Below are positions 1 through 11,712 of a stretch of 64,000 nucleotides of DNA, one piece after another. Below the pieces are notes generated by a model. That model did no database searches. It worked only from the letters and a program-made list of their open reading frames with translations, and had not been told where the DNA came from. Source of the stretch: Linyphia triangularis (Eukaryota > Arthropoda > Arachnida > Araneae > Linyphiidae); the NCBI GenBank assembly GCA_963978545.1, contig OZ021726.1, positions 57,276,959 through 57,340,958 of the forward strand, given 5' to 3'. Numbering within the stretch: the first letter of the stretch is position 1; the number at the start of each line of letters is the position of its first letter. The position numbers and the translations under genes are program-made.

Positions 1-701
1 AACATCCACTCCGAAATATTTACTAATTTTTTTTTTTTTACACCAAAACTTTATTGAATGCATCATCATATAGAACAAGTCTATTTTCCAAGATTTTTGC
101 TGTGCGAAGATCTTGCTCTTCAAATTTAATAGGGGAAGGTTTCCTTCATTAAAAATCGCCAAATTGAACATGTTTGAATACAGCTTAGTATCTGGATAAT
201 AGAACGTGAGTAAAAGCTTACAGGTCTGAAGAAATGCAATAAAAAGTGTAAAATTCTGTAATAAAAGTTTCACGACCTAAAATTTGTGAATATACACTTT
301 TCAATGTATCTAAAAACCAATTTCATAGCAATTTTTTTTATTTAATTTCCGATTCTATTCTTTTTTCGAAACTTGGCGCTTTTGTTTTCTTCAGAGATCG
401 TTGCAACGCTTGGTTGCTAAGAAAATCACGTGGTTTACATAGGAGTGATCCAGGGTCTATGCGAGTATAACATGCCTGGTAACCTTCTAGGTAAACCGTC
501 CTGTATGCGAGTAAGCGAGTAAGCACCCATCCCGGCTCCACTGTGTAAGTACCCTTAGGCATTTTTATGCTTCCGTTTTCTCTTTTTGCGAAACATGTTT
601 GAATGCTTGTATATGATCAAAAAAGAAAAGTAGGAGTGTTAATAATTTAACCTATAAAAAACAAATTTTTTTATCAAATCCCTTATAAGAATTATCAATT
701 T
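1..701. other. AT-rich sequence, no gene recognised
   Basis: No splice-flanked exon, RNA gene or transposon end was recognised here. A short minus-strand open frame at 338-562 has no recognisable domain and was not called. The segment lies left of the duplicated block and has no counterpart left of copy B. Confidence 0.4.
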
Positions 702-934
702 ATCTCTATATATATAAGGCAAAGCCCTCACTCACTCACTCACTCACTCATCACTAATTCTCCCCCTTCCCACATAGTCACAACTCTGAAAATCGGCACA
801 AATATCAACAATGGTAAAAATAGAAAAAGTAAACTATTCCGATCTCGATTAACCCACTTTAAGGGGTCGAAAAGGGGTTAAACGTTCCAAACGGGGGACA
901 TTCGAAAATCCTACTTCCCACATAGTCACAACTC
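702..934 (-). mobile_element. Truncated Helentron-like repeat fragment
   Basis: This is a reverse-complement piece of the long element at 57491-59278. It shares the end motif (TATATAAGGCAAAGCCC followed by CACT repeats), the line CACTAATTCTCCC, and part of the 147-bp unit (GGTTAAACGTTCCAAACG, CACATAGTCACAACT). Homology stops abruptly near 934, about 60 bp before the left boundary of duplication copy A. Assignment to the Helentron/Helitron-like group is inference. Confidence 0.6.
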
Positions 935-1823
935 AACCGCCAGGACGCATTGGTAAAAAGTTTCCCGCTTGCCTCCCCCTAGTTCCGGCACTGTCATCCC
1001 CATACGAAAATAATCAGCTGAAAAGACATTGAAGTTGGCATGGTATTCATTCTCAACCTTTTAACCCTAGCTCTTATTTCGCTTTTGTTATTGGAAATGT
1101 TTTTAAGAACCGTAATGTTTTGTAAAAAAGTCCAAATGATTTGACAAGTTTCTTAAGGATGGCTGCTGTTATAGCCCTAATACTACACCACAATGGAACC
1201 AACCAACATATAAAAGGCAAATGATTGAAATAGTGAATTATCAGAAACTTCCTACACAAAAACAACACAATTTTGTGGATGCATCTTGGTGGGTCTGTCA
1301 ACTTCTATAGGTACAGCCAGGAGTGGTTTTAAAGTTGGTTTACGAAGAGGGCAAACTGTAGTATTTATTTTACTATTGTTGGGAGGTAAGACGTGAAGTT
1401 TTTTCTTTTTTCTTTTTTAAAGTTAATTTTGTGATTGGCATTGTTATTTAATTTGTTGAGAGTAAAAGTAAGTATATTTCACTTAAATTTCTAAACTTAC
1501 ATGTAAATTAGTTTTCGTATCAATAGAGAAAATGTGCCGAAATTTTGAATACATTTTTAAAACCAACATAATAAAAAGTATATTTAATGGTGAGAATTTT
1601 CCATGTATTTTTGCCAGATTTTTACCATAATTCCACTGTTGAAATAGTTAAAGTTAATGGTTGTTATGGGAAGGTGCGTATTATAGCGTCTCTGGAGGAC
1701 GGGAAATTATAGATCTTTTATAAGGTTAAATAGATTCTTTACAAGAAAAAATAGATATTTTACAAGGTTATTCCTTTGTTGATAAAGATGCCGTATCGGG
1801 TTGTTTCCAGAGCGGGTACTCAC

Positions 1824-1997
1824 CAATGGGTATGAGCCTAATTCTAAAGTTGACTTTGTGTTTTTTGTGCACACTCGGCTGACGTGAGTTGACAAGGACG
1901 GCTGAGAAAGAATTCGAGTCAATGTCAATCTCAGTGATTGGACTGATTCGAAGTTCGTGTCCACGACTGCCTATTACTACGTTCCACATGGGTCTGC
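1824..1997 (-). CDS. Copy A exon b of the Ig/EGF gene (second half of Ig-like domain 1)
   Basis: Minus-strand exon of 174 bp (58 codons), bounded by acceptor TTTTCTTTTCCCAG and donor GTGAGTA. It starts with two bases finishing a split codon and ends with one base, so both introns are phase 1. The peptide begins RPMWNVVIGSRG and contains RISPITEID, SFSAVLVNS and VNFRIRLIPI. This fits strands E, F and G of an Ig-like fold, but Ala stands where the F-strand Cys would be. It is identical in sequence to the copy B exon at 37476-37649. Exon a (9287-9469) lies 7.3 kb upstream in gene order and joins in frame. No counterpart of exon c is visible to the left, so the transcript either continues outside the window or is truncated. 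Domain assignment is from strand pattern only. Confidence 0.72.
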
Positions 1998-3197
1998 CTG
2001 GGAAAAGAAAACAGCATATTAATGTCAGAGAACTTGTCAGCATATAAAAGCTCAGAGTTTGATATGGGTTAAAGTCACCTTATTATGGGGATGTGTACTA
2101 ATATGGAATCGTGACATCTAGCGTTTTGAGTTCTGCAATGTTTTGGATTTCCAATGAATTACAAGCAAAGAAGCAATACTACACTAACTGAAAGAGAAGA
2201 TTACACAAAGGCTACATCGATCTGTCAGAGATTAATATTTACAGGCAAGAAGTACAAAGGCTGCAGAAACGAGCGATGTAAAATAAAAAGTTACGCAGTG
2301 ACTAGTTATTTCACTAAAATTCAACCAAAAGTTATGAGTTACCCAAAAGTTATGAAAACTACAAACGCTTCTGTCATTTATCTCATTGAAGGTGAAGATA
2401 AGTTTAATAAGATTGCATTAAATTTCACTGGAAGCTCCAAAAGAATTGCTTTATATTTGACCGGAAAAATTCTACCATAAATGGTAAGTTCATGTGGCTG
2501 AAATTAGATATTATATTAGAACTTGGGTATTCATCCGATTTTTTCACCATTTGGCGTTAAACTCGTCCTTTTTGTTTATCAAAAATTTAAATGTGGCAAG
2601 ATGTTTGTTATATGTGACATCAACCTTAATAAAGAAACATTTCAGACATTAAATGTAGCCAAATTGCACTGGCTTTGTTTTGTGTACTCCGATACACGTG
2701 TGTAAAAAATGTCTCTTTAGTGACAGTGACATTCCAACTTATTTTTAGATAGAAAATGTTTTTAAGTTCGAAATTTAGATTTTAATTATTATTGAGATAT
2801 AGTGCTTCCAGAGCTGTTTACGTGGTTCTATTGTTTCCTAATTGAAAGAAAATTTCTTATTTAAACCTTTTAGATTCTTGCTTTCGTCAAACAGAAACTT
2901 TGTTCCGTCAAGAGTTGTCTGGCACTCAATCTGGGGTGTAGAGAAAATACGATAAAACTTTCAAACTATTGGTTTCAGCTTTATTTTCATCATTGATAAC
3001 CGTAGTGGTAGTAATGATTCTATATTACAAAAGTACAAACCAGTAAAGGAAACATGGGAACTTTTATTTTGCAATGCATCTCACTTAGTTAATGCACCCT
3101 GCTCACGCCAATGTAAATGAATTAATTTATTATTCAATTACAATACAAACGCAGTGATAAACCCATATAAACTAGAAAATATGCTATTCAGATAATA
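1998..3197. other. Non-coding intron sequence, near identical in both copies
   Basis: This lies between exon b and a Tc1 remnant. Plus-strand open frames at 2154-2480 and 2523-2705 are also open in copy B. The four base differences seen in the first one all change amino acids and no domain is recognisable, so I read it as non-coding. Confidence 0.6.
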
Positions 3198-3227
3198 CAC
3201 TGTCTGGCCAAAATTATCCGGACACCC
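3198..3227 (+). mobile_element. Left terminal repeat of interrupted Tc1 element
   Basis: The sequence CACTGTCTGGCC...ATCCGGACACCC after a TA matches the left terminus of the Tc1 copy at 41400. In this copy the terminus is separated from its transposase remnant (5901 onward) by 2.67 kb of unrelated DNA. Confidence 0.85.
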
Positions 3228-5900
3228 CCCGGAGTTGCTCACTTACGGTCTGCTCATTTACGGGCAAAGGGGGAGATATAAGATAAACTACAGTTAGCTG
3301 CGGGACCAGCAGGGGACGATAACAAAATATCTTACGTACTTTTAGACCCAAACTTTTACTATTTCCTGGTACATGTATTTTTCTTTTTCTTTTTGTAAAT
3401 TTTTTACAAAAACTTCCGAAATTTATCAAATTACCAAATTGTGGTTATATGGCACATATTAAAACTTCTGTGATCTCACTTAACGAGGTTTAGAGAAATT
3501 CAGTAAATACATATTTTTATCACGAATTTTAATATTATTATCGTAGAAACTTTGTATGTTCTCGCCAATTGGGGACGTAAAAAGGTGCGCAACAAGGGAT
3601 ATAAAGACAAGTAACTATGTAGAGATAATATATAATATTTACATAACCTCTTAAATTATTAGAAAGTCCAATTAAACATTATATTTAGAAATAAATTACA
3701 TTACATTGACATACTTCAACCACCACACTTTTGCATGGAAGATATTAAACTTTTATGTACTTCGCACATGTTTTTAAGAAATATATTAAAAAAAATTGTA
3801 GTTTTCGTGAACTTTTGAAATTTGTTTGTAAAAACTAGTATAAAATATAAGTTTAATACTTTTAGTATTTAAATAATATTTAAGTAAAGAATATTTAAGT
3901 ATATATTTCTTCATAATATGTGTCTGTTTATGTAAAATATGTTATAAATACGCCTAAAAAGTTTCAAAGTAAAATACTTGATATCTTTAAGAAAATAATC
4001 CATTTGCAAGAAAAATCGGCTTTTTGTGATAATGGCGGTTTTATTATACAGAGTTGATGTAATTTTCCAAAAATATTTATTGAGTGCATGGTTAACAGAA
4101 CCATTCTATTATGTGTCATACAATTTTTCATAATATCATATAGAATATTTTATCAACCGCATGCTTCATTATTAAATGCCATTAATCAGTATTTTTTACC
4201 ATACAATTTTAATCAGAATGTTTTGTCGTATTATTAATTATAAAATAAAAATACTGTTTGAATTGATTGAAAATATCTGAACGTCAATTCATACAATATG
4301 CTTATTAGCTACATATTTTTGAATTAATACTTAATACCTTTACACATTTATGATATATATACTATAGAAAATATTGTCTTTGCAAACTCAGTGTCATTTT
4401 TTAAATCCAATTTCCAAAATAAAATCCAATTTACAAAGTTAAAATGCTCCAAGTACAATTTATTTGTTCCCTATAAAGAGTAGTAGAGACAAGAGTTCTG
4501 AAATAGGCATTGAATCAATTATAAAATTTAGAACCAAACAATGCAATACGTAGACATAGTTATTAATAAAACTTCTGTGATAATCAGTCTTTAAAATTTG
4601 AATTTGAGTAATTTGTCGGAGTGGGGATAATTTTTGTCTTTTTAGGGCATTTTAAAAAACATTTAATTTTTTAAAAAGCATTTCTTCATTATTAATATGC
4701 AGTGAAAAACCTTACATTCAAACTCTTTAACTTAGAAATTAATTCAGTATTCTACTAGAAAGAAATATGATGAATGAATAGTTCAAGTTATTCGTCACTT
4801 AATAGGAGTTATCGAGAATTCGATATCAATTTACTGTTGAATTCTTCTAATATCCATTGTATTTATCCAAATCCTAAACAATTAAGTTTTCTCAGCCCGC
4901 ATTTCTAAATTTAAAGTAGCTAAACAGCTATCAAACATTTGATTAAAAAAATGTATCTTATCTGAAACCAGTTTTAGTTGTAATTAAGGGGATTATTTAT
5001 ATCCTAAAATTTCAAATACAATGATACTGCTTTGTTTTTCTGACTTAATGTTTTATAACCAAATCACTATAGTTAATAAATTATAATGCACTTGCTTAAA
5101 TATTTTGTTTTTGTTCTTGGACTGGTGTATTTGAAATAGTTGTGAACATTCCAAATGGATGGATTTGTAGATAACATGGCGTAGCAGGATTTACGTTATG
5201 TCCAAAAATTACTTTCTCAGTCATTAAAAGTCTGTAAATAGTTTTAACTTGTACTAGGCATATTTCCCACAGTAAAATTTTTCACAATTTTAGTAATTTT
5301 AATCTAATAAAAGATGCTGAATTAGTGCAAAATAGGATTGAATGTGTCATGATATTTGCACTTTTCCTTACAATATTAATAGGCATAGATAAAACATTTT
5401 TATGGTTAAACGCCGTGTTAAATAATTTAAAGAACACATTCTTACTGTGAAATTTCCCCACCTCCTTACAATCAGTTTTTTCGAAAATATTTCTTAGTTT
5501 CTGATAAAATAAAAACCTTTAAATATTTCTGAATAATTCATTAGTTTTACAATTAAATATTAACTTTAAGACATACTGTTCTTAAAAATTGCAGCTAGAA
5601 TACAAAATGGCTCGTGAACTTTTTGTGATATTTATGTTTTATTACCAGTTATGATTCTGTTTAATTTTCGAATCAAAATGTCTAATTCATTAGAAAAATA
5701 ATAACCAACTTCAGACGATTTCATGTGATCACCCAATACAGCACCCCCCCCCCTCTCCCCATTCTCCTAAGAAAGGCTGATCACAACTCTTCGCGCAATT
5801 TTTCTTGGCCCCAGAACACTGAACACCTGCTACTGGCCATAAAAACTCAGTGATGCCCGTACTGACCGGAACTGTTCTCGACCGGATCGGGGGTACATTC
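3228..5900. other. 2.67-kb insertion of unknown nature inside the Tc1 remnant
   Basis: Comparison with copy B (ACACCC joined to TTTAAAAAAGTGG near 41430) shows this block is extra in copy A. It is very AT-rich in the middle and more GC-rich at both edges, with CCCGGAGTTGCTCACTTACGG at the left and CCGGATCGGGGGTACATTC at the right. There is no long reading frame, no clear terminal repeat and no clear target duplication. It could be a non-autonomous element or filler DNA from repair. Confidence 0.55.
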
Positions 5901-6525
5901 TTAAAAAAGTGGTTCTGGCGAGTGACGCAATTTGATACGTAATTGAAAGCTATAAAAGTGTTGGTAGTGGTTTAACAGATTGTATTTATGCGTTTGTGTG
6001 GCAATGAGTAAGTCAAAGGAGCTTAGTGAGTTTGATCGTGGCAGAATAGTGGGATGCCACCTTTGTGGGAAATCAGTTCGTGAGATTGCGGACATTCTAC
6101 AGAAGCCTATATCCACTGTGAGTGATGTAATTGTGAAGTGGAAACGTCGCGGCAGTGAAACAGCAAAAAAACGAACCGGTAAGCAGAAAAAAATTGGTGA
6201 ACGCAGCCGCAGAACTCTGAAAAGGGTAGTGATACAAAATCGTAAGTCCTTGTTGGTGGAAATTTCTCAGAAGTTCCAAAGTTCATCAGGCGTTAGTTTT
6301 AGCAGTAGGACTGTCCGTCGAGAGTTAAAAAACTTGGGATTCCATGGTCGTGCAGCCGCTCACAAGCCGAACATCACTCCACAGAATGCGAAGCATCGAT
6401 TGCAATGGTGTAGAGCTCACCGTCATTGGACTGTGGACATGTGGAAAACTGTTCTTTGGAGTGATGAATGTCGCTTTACAGTCTGGCAGTCGGATGGACG
6501 CGTCTGGGTTTGGCGTGTAGGATAA
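5901..6525 (+). pseudogene. Truncated Tc1 transposase (copy A)
   Basis: The Tc1 coding part starts at ATG 6004 (MSKSKELSEFDRG). It has the N-terminal paired-type helix-turn-helix region (REIADILQKPISTVSDV), the second DNA-binding part ([13 protein letters not shown]) and the first catalytic Asp block (TVLWSDECRFTVW). The frame then runs into flanking DNA and stops at 6525. Comparison with 41534-42564 shows the other two catalytic residues and the right terminal repeat were deleted, the deletion joining TTTGGCG to sequence just outside the element. It is therefore inactive. About 180 codons remain of a family usually near 340. Confidence 0.9.
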
Positions 6526-6654
6526 GAAATTATGGGGAAAAAGAGTACTGCCTCATTTTACGTTTAATAACAAAAGTGGGTGCATGGGCAAACTCCTCCC
6601 CTTCTCCAAATAGTTTTCTTGTTGCCCTTCATATCGGGTCATATAATTTACATA

Positions 6655-7765
6655 GTGATCTTTTTACTTTCAATTACCCAAATGTATACATCTGTAATAA
6701 TAAAACAGGCTGTGTGTTTGTCTGTATGTCGCTCTGTGGATCTACAGAAACCAACTTAAAATTGGAGTAAAGCTTTGAAATTTTCAGCATAAGTAGTTTT
6801 GACCTTCTAATTGTATACATCATAAACAGAATGTTAAAATTTTAATTAGTTTTTTTTAATTAATTTTTTTAATTAATTAATGAAAATGTTACAAAATGAT
6901 ATCTAATAGGGCTACAGCTCTGAAATTTTCAACATAAGTATTTTGGACTTTTAATTGGACTTTTAAAAAACAGAATTTTAAATTTTTATTTTGTTCTTTT
7001 TTAATTATATTTTTAATTAATTAATAAACATTTTACAAAACGACTACTAATAGGGCTACCGCTCTGAAATTTTCAACATAAGTAGTTTTGGCCTTCTAAA
7101 TGGACTTTTGAAAAACAGAATTTTAAATTTTTGTTTAGTTTCTTTTTAATTAGTTTTTTTAATTAATTAATATATAAATTACAAAACGATTTCAAATAGG
7201 GCTACAGCTCTAAAATTTTTAAAGTAAGTAGTTTTGGCCTTCTAATTGGACTTTAGAGAAATAGAATTTTAAATTTTTGTTTAGTTCGTTATTAATTGAT
7301 TTTTTTAATTAATTAATATATAAATAAAATGATTTCAAATAGGGCTACAGCTTTGAAATTTTCAACATAAATAGTTGTAGCCTTCTAATTGGATTTTTAA
7401 AAAACAGAATTTAATTTTTTTTTTTTTAAATTAACAAATATTTTACAAACGATTTGTAATTGGGCTACATTTCTGAAATTTTCAACACAAGTAGTTTTGG
7501 CCTTCTAATTGGACTACAAAAAGAATATCAAAATTTTAATTGGTTTTTCAATTAATTTTTTCACAAAAAGCGACTTCGAATAGGCCTAGATCTCTGAAAG
7601 TTTCAAGACCCATATAAGAATTACCTCAAAAAATATCGCCAATCTACCAATTTTTTCAATGAATGATGAAAATATAAAAATAGTAAATGTCACGAATCCA
7701 TGTCAGTATTATAATGTAATTGAAAGTTGTGCGATGTTCCACACCCCTAGTTATTTAACAGTTTC
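6655..7765. repeat. Interspersed repeat R1 variant with ~145-bp tandem units (copy A)
   Basis: The left end reads TTTACTTTCAATTACCCAAA. Then about seven units of roughly 120-150 bp follow, each with GGGCTACAGCTCTGAAATTTT, a GGCCTTCTAATTGGACTTT segment and a TTTTTTAATTAATTAAT tail. The right end, with GAAAGTTGTGCGATGTTCCAC, is the same right end found in the R1 repeat at 61440-62165. The array is also in copy B (42795-43865), so it predates the duplication. No coding potential was seen. Confidence 0.8.
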
Positions 7766-7824
7766 TCTAACATTGTATTGTTGCTTCAACAAATTTGTAA
7801 CGAGATATAAAATTTTTATGGGAT

Positions 7825-7920
7825 GGAACGAACGAACGAACGAACGAACGAACGAACTGACGGACGGACGGACGGACGGACGGACGGACGGACGGACGGA
7901 CGGACGGACGGACGGACGGA
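7825..7920. repeat. (GAAC)n/(CGGA)n microsatellite
   Basis: About eight GAAC units run directly into about fifteen CGGA units. At the same place copy B (43941-43957) has only about four GAAC units and no CGGA tract. Confidence 0.97.
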
Positions 7921-7995
7921 CATTTAGCATTAGCCTTTGTAAAAGTTAATTTTTAATACGTTTAATATTTATTTTGAATTACTTATTTGCTTACA

Positions 7996-9236
7996 TAGTG
8001 TAGTGAAAGTATAGCATTCGGTCAAAAAACAATTTAGATTTTTTTGCTTTTCTCTACGTTTGGGAACATCCTGATTTCAAAAAATTGGCCGAGAAAAACT
8101 GTCTGTCTGTGCATGCGCGATTAGCATAACTCCCGAAAAAATTGACTTACGATGTTCAAATTTGGTGTGCGGGTTGGTGGTGGCCATTGGACATTAAGGT
8201 TTTTGTCAAAATCGCACTTGCGTATAAGGTTGAAAAATGAAAAAAAAATCATGGTTTTTAGCAATGGACAATTCCCACATTTTTTAAAAACGAGTAAAAT
8301 TAGTACATATTTATGAAGAATTTCTTTCTGATTCCAAATATATACATAAAAGTTCTTTTAAAAAAATTAGTTATTTAAATATTAAGAAAAGAAAATGCCC
8401 CAAAACTAGTCCGATCAAAACAGTCAACAAAATTCGTGACGTAAACAGATCCCTGCGTTTCTATGCTTATCGTGAGGTTTGTACCAAATACTTATCGTTA
8501 AAAAAGTTGGCGTTGGTAGACCATTGCCACATTCCGTACAGGTTGGCGTGAATTGCGAGAAACTTGCAAATCTGTTTTCCGCTGCAGCATTTCAAGCGAA
8601 GATGTTTGAGATCTCTTTACGTCACGTTCAACGCCAACGAAATGGGTAGTTTTCCCGCCAACCTCTAACAAGGTAATTTTGATCGCAAATTAAAAAAAAG
8701 AAAAAGTGCATTGAGCAGAAATTTTTATGTTTATGGCCTGTTCGGAACATTTAGAATTGAGAAAAAAAAATGGAAAAAAAAAATAATAAATTAAAAAAAA
8801 TGCGGGAATTGTCCATTGCTAAAAAACAGCTCTAACGGTTTTGATTAATATGTGCTAATGGCTCTTAAGATGTTCTAATCGTTCCCGCCTTCGAAATTCC
8901 GGTAGAAATGCGGTAAAAGTGCAAAAAGTTGAAAACCAATTGCCTTTTACACAGAGCTCTCCTACCTTTGAGCATCGCCCATCAACGAATAATTTTTATT
9001 ATTTATGCACAGGAAAGGACAATGTATCACAATGTATATCGATTAATATCACCAATTTTATCATCTTGGCGTTTTTTTCCTCCATGTAAAAATTATTGCC
9101 AAAAATATCGCCAAACTGACCTTTTTTATTTAAACGAATGAAAATATGAAAACGGTAAATAACACCATAATTTTTAATGCAATTTTCAATATTATAGTGT
9201 AATGAAATTCTTTTCGCTAGATTTCTTACCACCCTT
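7996..9236 (+). repeat. R1 interspersed repeat carrying a nested insertion (copy A)
   Basis: The sequence aligns with the uninterrupted R1 copy at 61440-62165: GTAATGAAAGTATAGTATTCGG-like start, CATAACTCCCGAA, ACGATGTTCAAATTTGGTGTG, TGCTAATGCCTCTTAAG and a final segment ending near the exon a flank. A second repeat (8258-8826) interrupts it. The matching region in copy B is 44036-45260. No reading frame survives and no superfamily was recognised. Confidence 0.75.
8258..8826. mobile_element. Nested MITE-like repeat R2 (copy A)
   Basis: It is bounded by inverted ends TAGCAATGGACAATTCCC and GGGAATTGTCCATTGCTA and sits inside R1, which is uninterrupted at 61440-62165. The interior (from AAAGTTCTTT...TTAGTTATTTAAATATTA to GCATTGAGCAGAAATTTTT) recurs at 30425-30815 and 44395-44765. 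Non-coding. The superfamily is not evident. Confidence 0.65.
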
Positions 9237-9286
9237 TCTGTAAACTGTAGTACAATTTTCCGCTTAGAAGAAAAAAAGAGACGTAC

Positions 9287-9469
9287 CTGAATCGATGTTG
9301 TAGACTCTCCGCTTGTTGGAGTTCATGAGGTGAAATTCCTGTCGCCACTGCACTAAGGAGTTCCTCTTCGGCCCATCTGAAAACCTAAGCACGAAAGTCA
9401 CTGTATCCCCGATGTTTCGATCAAGCCAGCAGGTCTGGTTGACCGAGAACCACTGGTCGCACGCATACG
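9287..9469 (-). CDS. Copy A exon a of the Ig/EGF gene (first half of Ig-like domain 1)
   Basis: Minus-strand exon of 183 bp (61 codons) with acceptor GATCTTCTTCCAG and donor GTACGT, phase 1 on both sides. The peptide contains YACDQWFSVNQTCWLDRN, then GDTVTFVLRF and LVQWRQEF. Two Cys at the start could form a small loop. The rest fits strands A to C of an Ig-like fold with the usual Trp in strand C (VQW) but no Cys in strand B. Spliced to exon b it reads NIDSGRPMW without a frame break. It differs from copy B (45313-45495) by one base that changes Leu to Phe before VQWRQ. The preceding exon must end in phase 1, which the best-looking donor of the signal-peptide exon does not, so a small exon may be missing. 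Confidence 0.75.
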
Positions 9470-9827
9470 CTGGAAGAAGATCTCCACTATGAAAAGACAT
9501 GAGATTTTTATTGAATTTTATTGATTTCTACAGTTGAAGATCAGTGAGGATGTTTGATGCTTAAATACGAGGTATTGCGAGTTATTGTTCTCCAATTACA
9601 TAACTTTTGTTCGGAGCATCAGTATATTTAGTTTCGGTATATTTATGTGTTGTTGGGGGTGACCTATTTAAAGTAGGACGAGGCTTGTAAGACACAGTAA
9701 AGCTGAGATAACCTTTGCTCTGCTGTTAATTTAGTTCATGCCATTAGAGTAACTGTGGAGGAAAGAGATCCAGACCTTAGATATACCACAGAGATAAAGG
9801 AATCGAGCATCGTCCGAGTTCACTTAC
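9470..9827. other. Intron sequence, nothing recognised
   Basis: It continues collinearly with copy B (45496-45853), with only scattered substitutions. Confidence 0.5.
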
Positions 9828-9829
9828 TA

Positions 9830-10335
9830 CAGGGGTCAGTACCTATTTGTAATAATGGATATTTCAGAGAGTAAACTATCTATACCAGATTTATTTCGAT
9901 TGAATACATTATTAAAGTGTATCATTTGGTTATTAAGTTGCATTTCAACGTATGCCCCGCATTTTACTCTTAAAGTTCACTCTCTATGCAGCACCGCCAG
10001 GGAAGTTGTGATCAGGCAGATAGATTGGCCACCGGGGATCGACAGAATGACCTGCCAGCTGCCCCGATCCAACCTCATGCGACTTCTTTCTTTGGGATGT
10101 AAAATGTTCCGGTGATTTTCAAATGTTCCAGTTGAGTTGCTAAGAAGAGCTGTAGATTCTGTTCCTAAAAGATTTCAGAAATGTGTGTAAAATGCGGGTG
10201 CATACGTTGAAATGTAATTTAATAACCAAATGGTACACCTTAATAATGTAATCAATGAAAATAAAACTGTGATAAGTTGTTTACTCTTTGAAATATCTAT
10301 TGTTGCAAATAGGTACTGATTTTACAACCACCCTG
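9830..10335 (+). mobile_element. Mariner-type MITE with decayed transposase end (copy A)
   Basis: The 506-bp element has imperfect inverted ends: CAGTACCTATTTGTAA...GATATTTCAGAGAGTAAAC on the left, and the same sequence inverted on the right before CCACCCTG. TA flanks both sides, as in IS630/Tc1/mariner elements. The plus strand at 10025-10110 keeps a broken version of the mariner signature: WPP, then PRS, then DFFLWDVK in a shifted frame. An identical-size copy in copy B (45856-46361) shows insertion before the duplication. Confidence 0.8.
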
Positions 10336-10787
10336 TAGATGATGCATTGAGCGTTATTTAATCCAATAAATCATCCTAAGTGATGGATTATGGAACTCAT
10401 TATCAGCTGTCTTTAGATAATATAACTATAATAATTGATGTGAATGTCGAACACAGACGGATACAGGGCCTTATTTAGATATAAATGGACCCTGGACAGA
10501 TCAGATGAGAAAAAAATTATGCTCCTCCTGCTAAATGTTTTTCATTTGTATTGTCAAAAAACTGTATCTAGATTTAGGCTAATATAGTAATGAAATAAAA
10601 TTTCTTATTGAAATCAATATATTTTCAAGTTTTTTGGAAGGAAAGACCAAGTAGTTGCAAGTACTTCGACACCAAGTTTACTTGTTACAATTTTTAGTAA
10701 TGTAGGCTGCTACCATATGTTGTCATTAGTCGCCCTTGTGCAGAATCCGTAACGAAGTTCGAAGTCCAGGTAGTTATTTCAGCTTAA
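10336..10787. other. Intron sequence, nothing recognised
   Basis: AT-rich and collinear with copy B. No exon or repeat end was recognised. Confidence 0.45.
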
Positions 10788-10990
10788 CCCTTTGTACTCC
10801 AGTGGCGCCTCTCAGGCGCCACACGATTGGATGCCAAACCACGAGAGGACCATTAGGTGTGATGCGGAAATTCGATGCAAGGCCAATGACTGTGTTTAGT
10901 TTCTATGAAGCAAATCCATAACACCAGCCGAACCTAAAATGTCTCGAGTTGCTGATTCCTCCGCGCGAAAAAGGCCTGGAGTGCAAAGGG
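10788..10990. mobile_element. piggyBac-type MITE (copy A)
   Basis: The 203-bp element is flanked by TTAA on both sides, with inverted ends CCCTTTGTACTCCAG and CTGGAGTGCAAAGGG. TTAA duplications with CCCT-type ends are the hallmark of piggyBac. The interior is non-coding. Family members lie at 46815-47018 (the copy B counterpart) and 27616-27829. Confidence 0.9.
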
Positions 10991-10994
10991 TTAA

Positions 10995-11712
10995 ATAATT
11001 GTGATACAAATAACATTAAGAAGTTCCTGGACCGAACTTAGCTATTGTAAATAAGCCCTTTACCAAAGTACAAAATCGAAACTTAAAACTCAAGTCAAGA
11101 TAGTAATATCTGTATAGTATGGAAAGAATAAAATACATTGAATGGCTTCTTCTTCTGAAAAACAACTTCACTTAAAACTGCAATTCAAAAAATGTAGTTC
11201 TCCAATTACGTAACTTTTTTTAAAAACATTTTTAAACGTTTACTAATAACCATTGTAAATTGCCTAAATGCTATTTTGTAAGATTGTTTTTTGAGTGCAA
11301 ATACCACTACAGGCTGGACCAAAAAAGCGTCCGTGTGCAAAGGAAACATTTTATTATTATGTTGTCAATAACGTTTGGTATCGACTGATATACATCGTGA
11401 GGCAAGATTTTAGGACTCGCTACCATTTCCACTTGGCTATATTTTTGGAAGTTTTTAAAATTTTGCAAAAGAATTGAAAGTAAATTCTACCCGAATATTT
11501 TATTCAAATATTTTGTTTTTAAGTATATTTCAGGGTAGTAAATGAGAATAAATTGAGTTTATAATTGTTGAATACTTTGTCGTACCATAATTTTAAGTCT
11601 CGCCGTGCTTTGTTTTAGATAGTGCTACAATTGCATTTGGAACATGGATAGTGGTATAATACAATGCAGAGTGTATAATGTGAGGTGTAAGATAATCAAG
11701 GGAATAGCATAC
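10995..11712. other. Intron or 3' sequence of the signal-peptide exon, nothing recognised
   Basis: Collinear with copy B 47023-47738. On the minus strand the signal-peptide reading frame continues from 11712 to a stop at 11625 if no splicing occurs. No other gene was seen. Confidence 0.4.

Noticed and set aside
338..562. Minus-strand 74-codon frame as a possible exon
   Set aside because: No clear splice sites or domain, and no second copy for comparison.
2154..2480. Plus-strand 108-codon frame conserved in both copies (also 37806-38132)
   Set aside because: The four differences between copies all change amino acids, no domain is recognisable, and it lies in an intron of the opposite-strand gene.
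9855..10115. Plus-strand 86-codon frame, possible small gene
   Set aside because: It lies entirely within a TA-flanked MITE, and its end is a frameshifted mariner transposase remnant.
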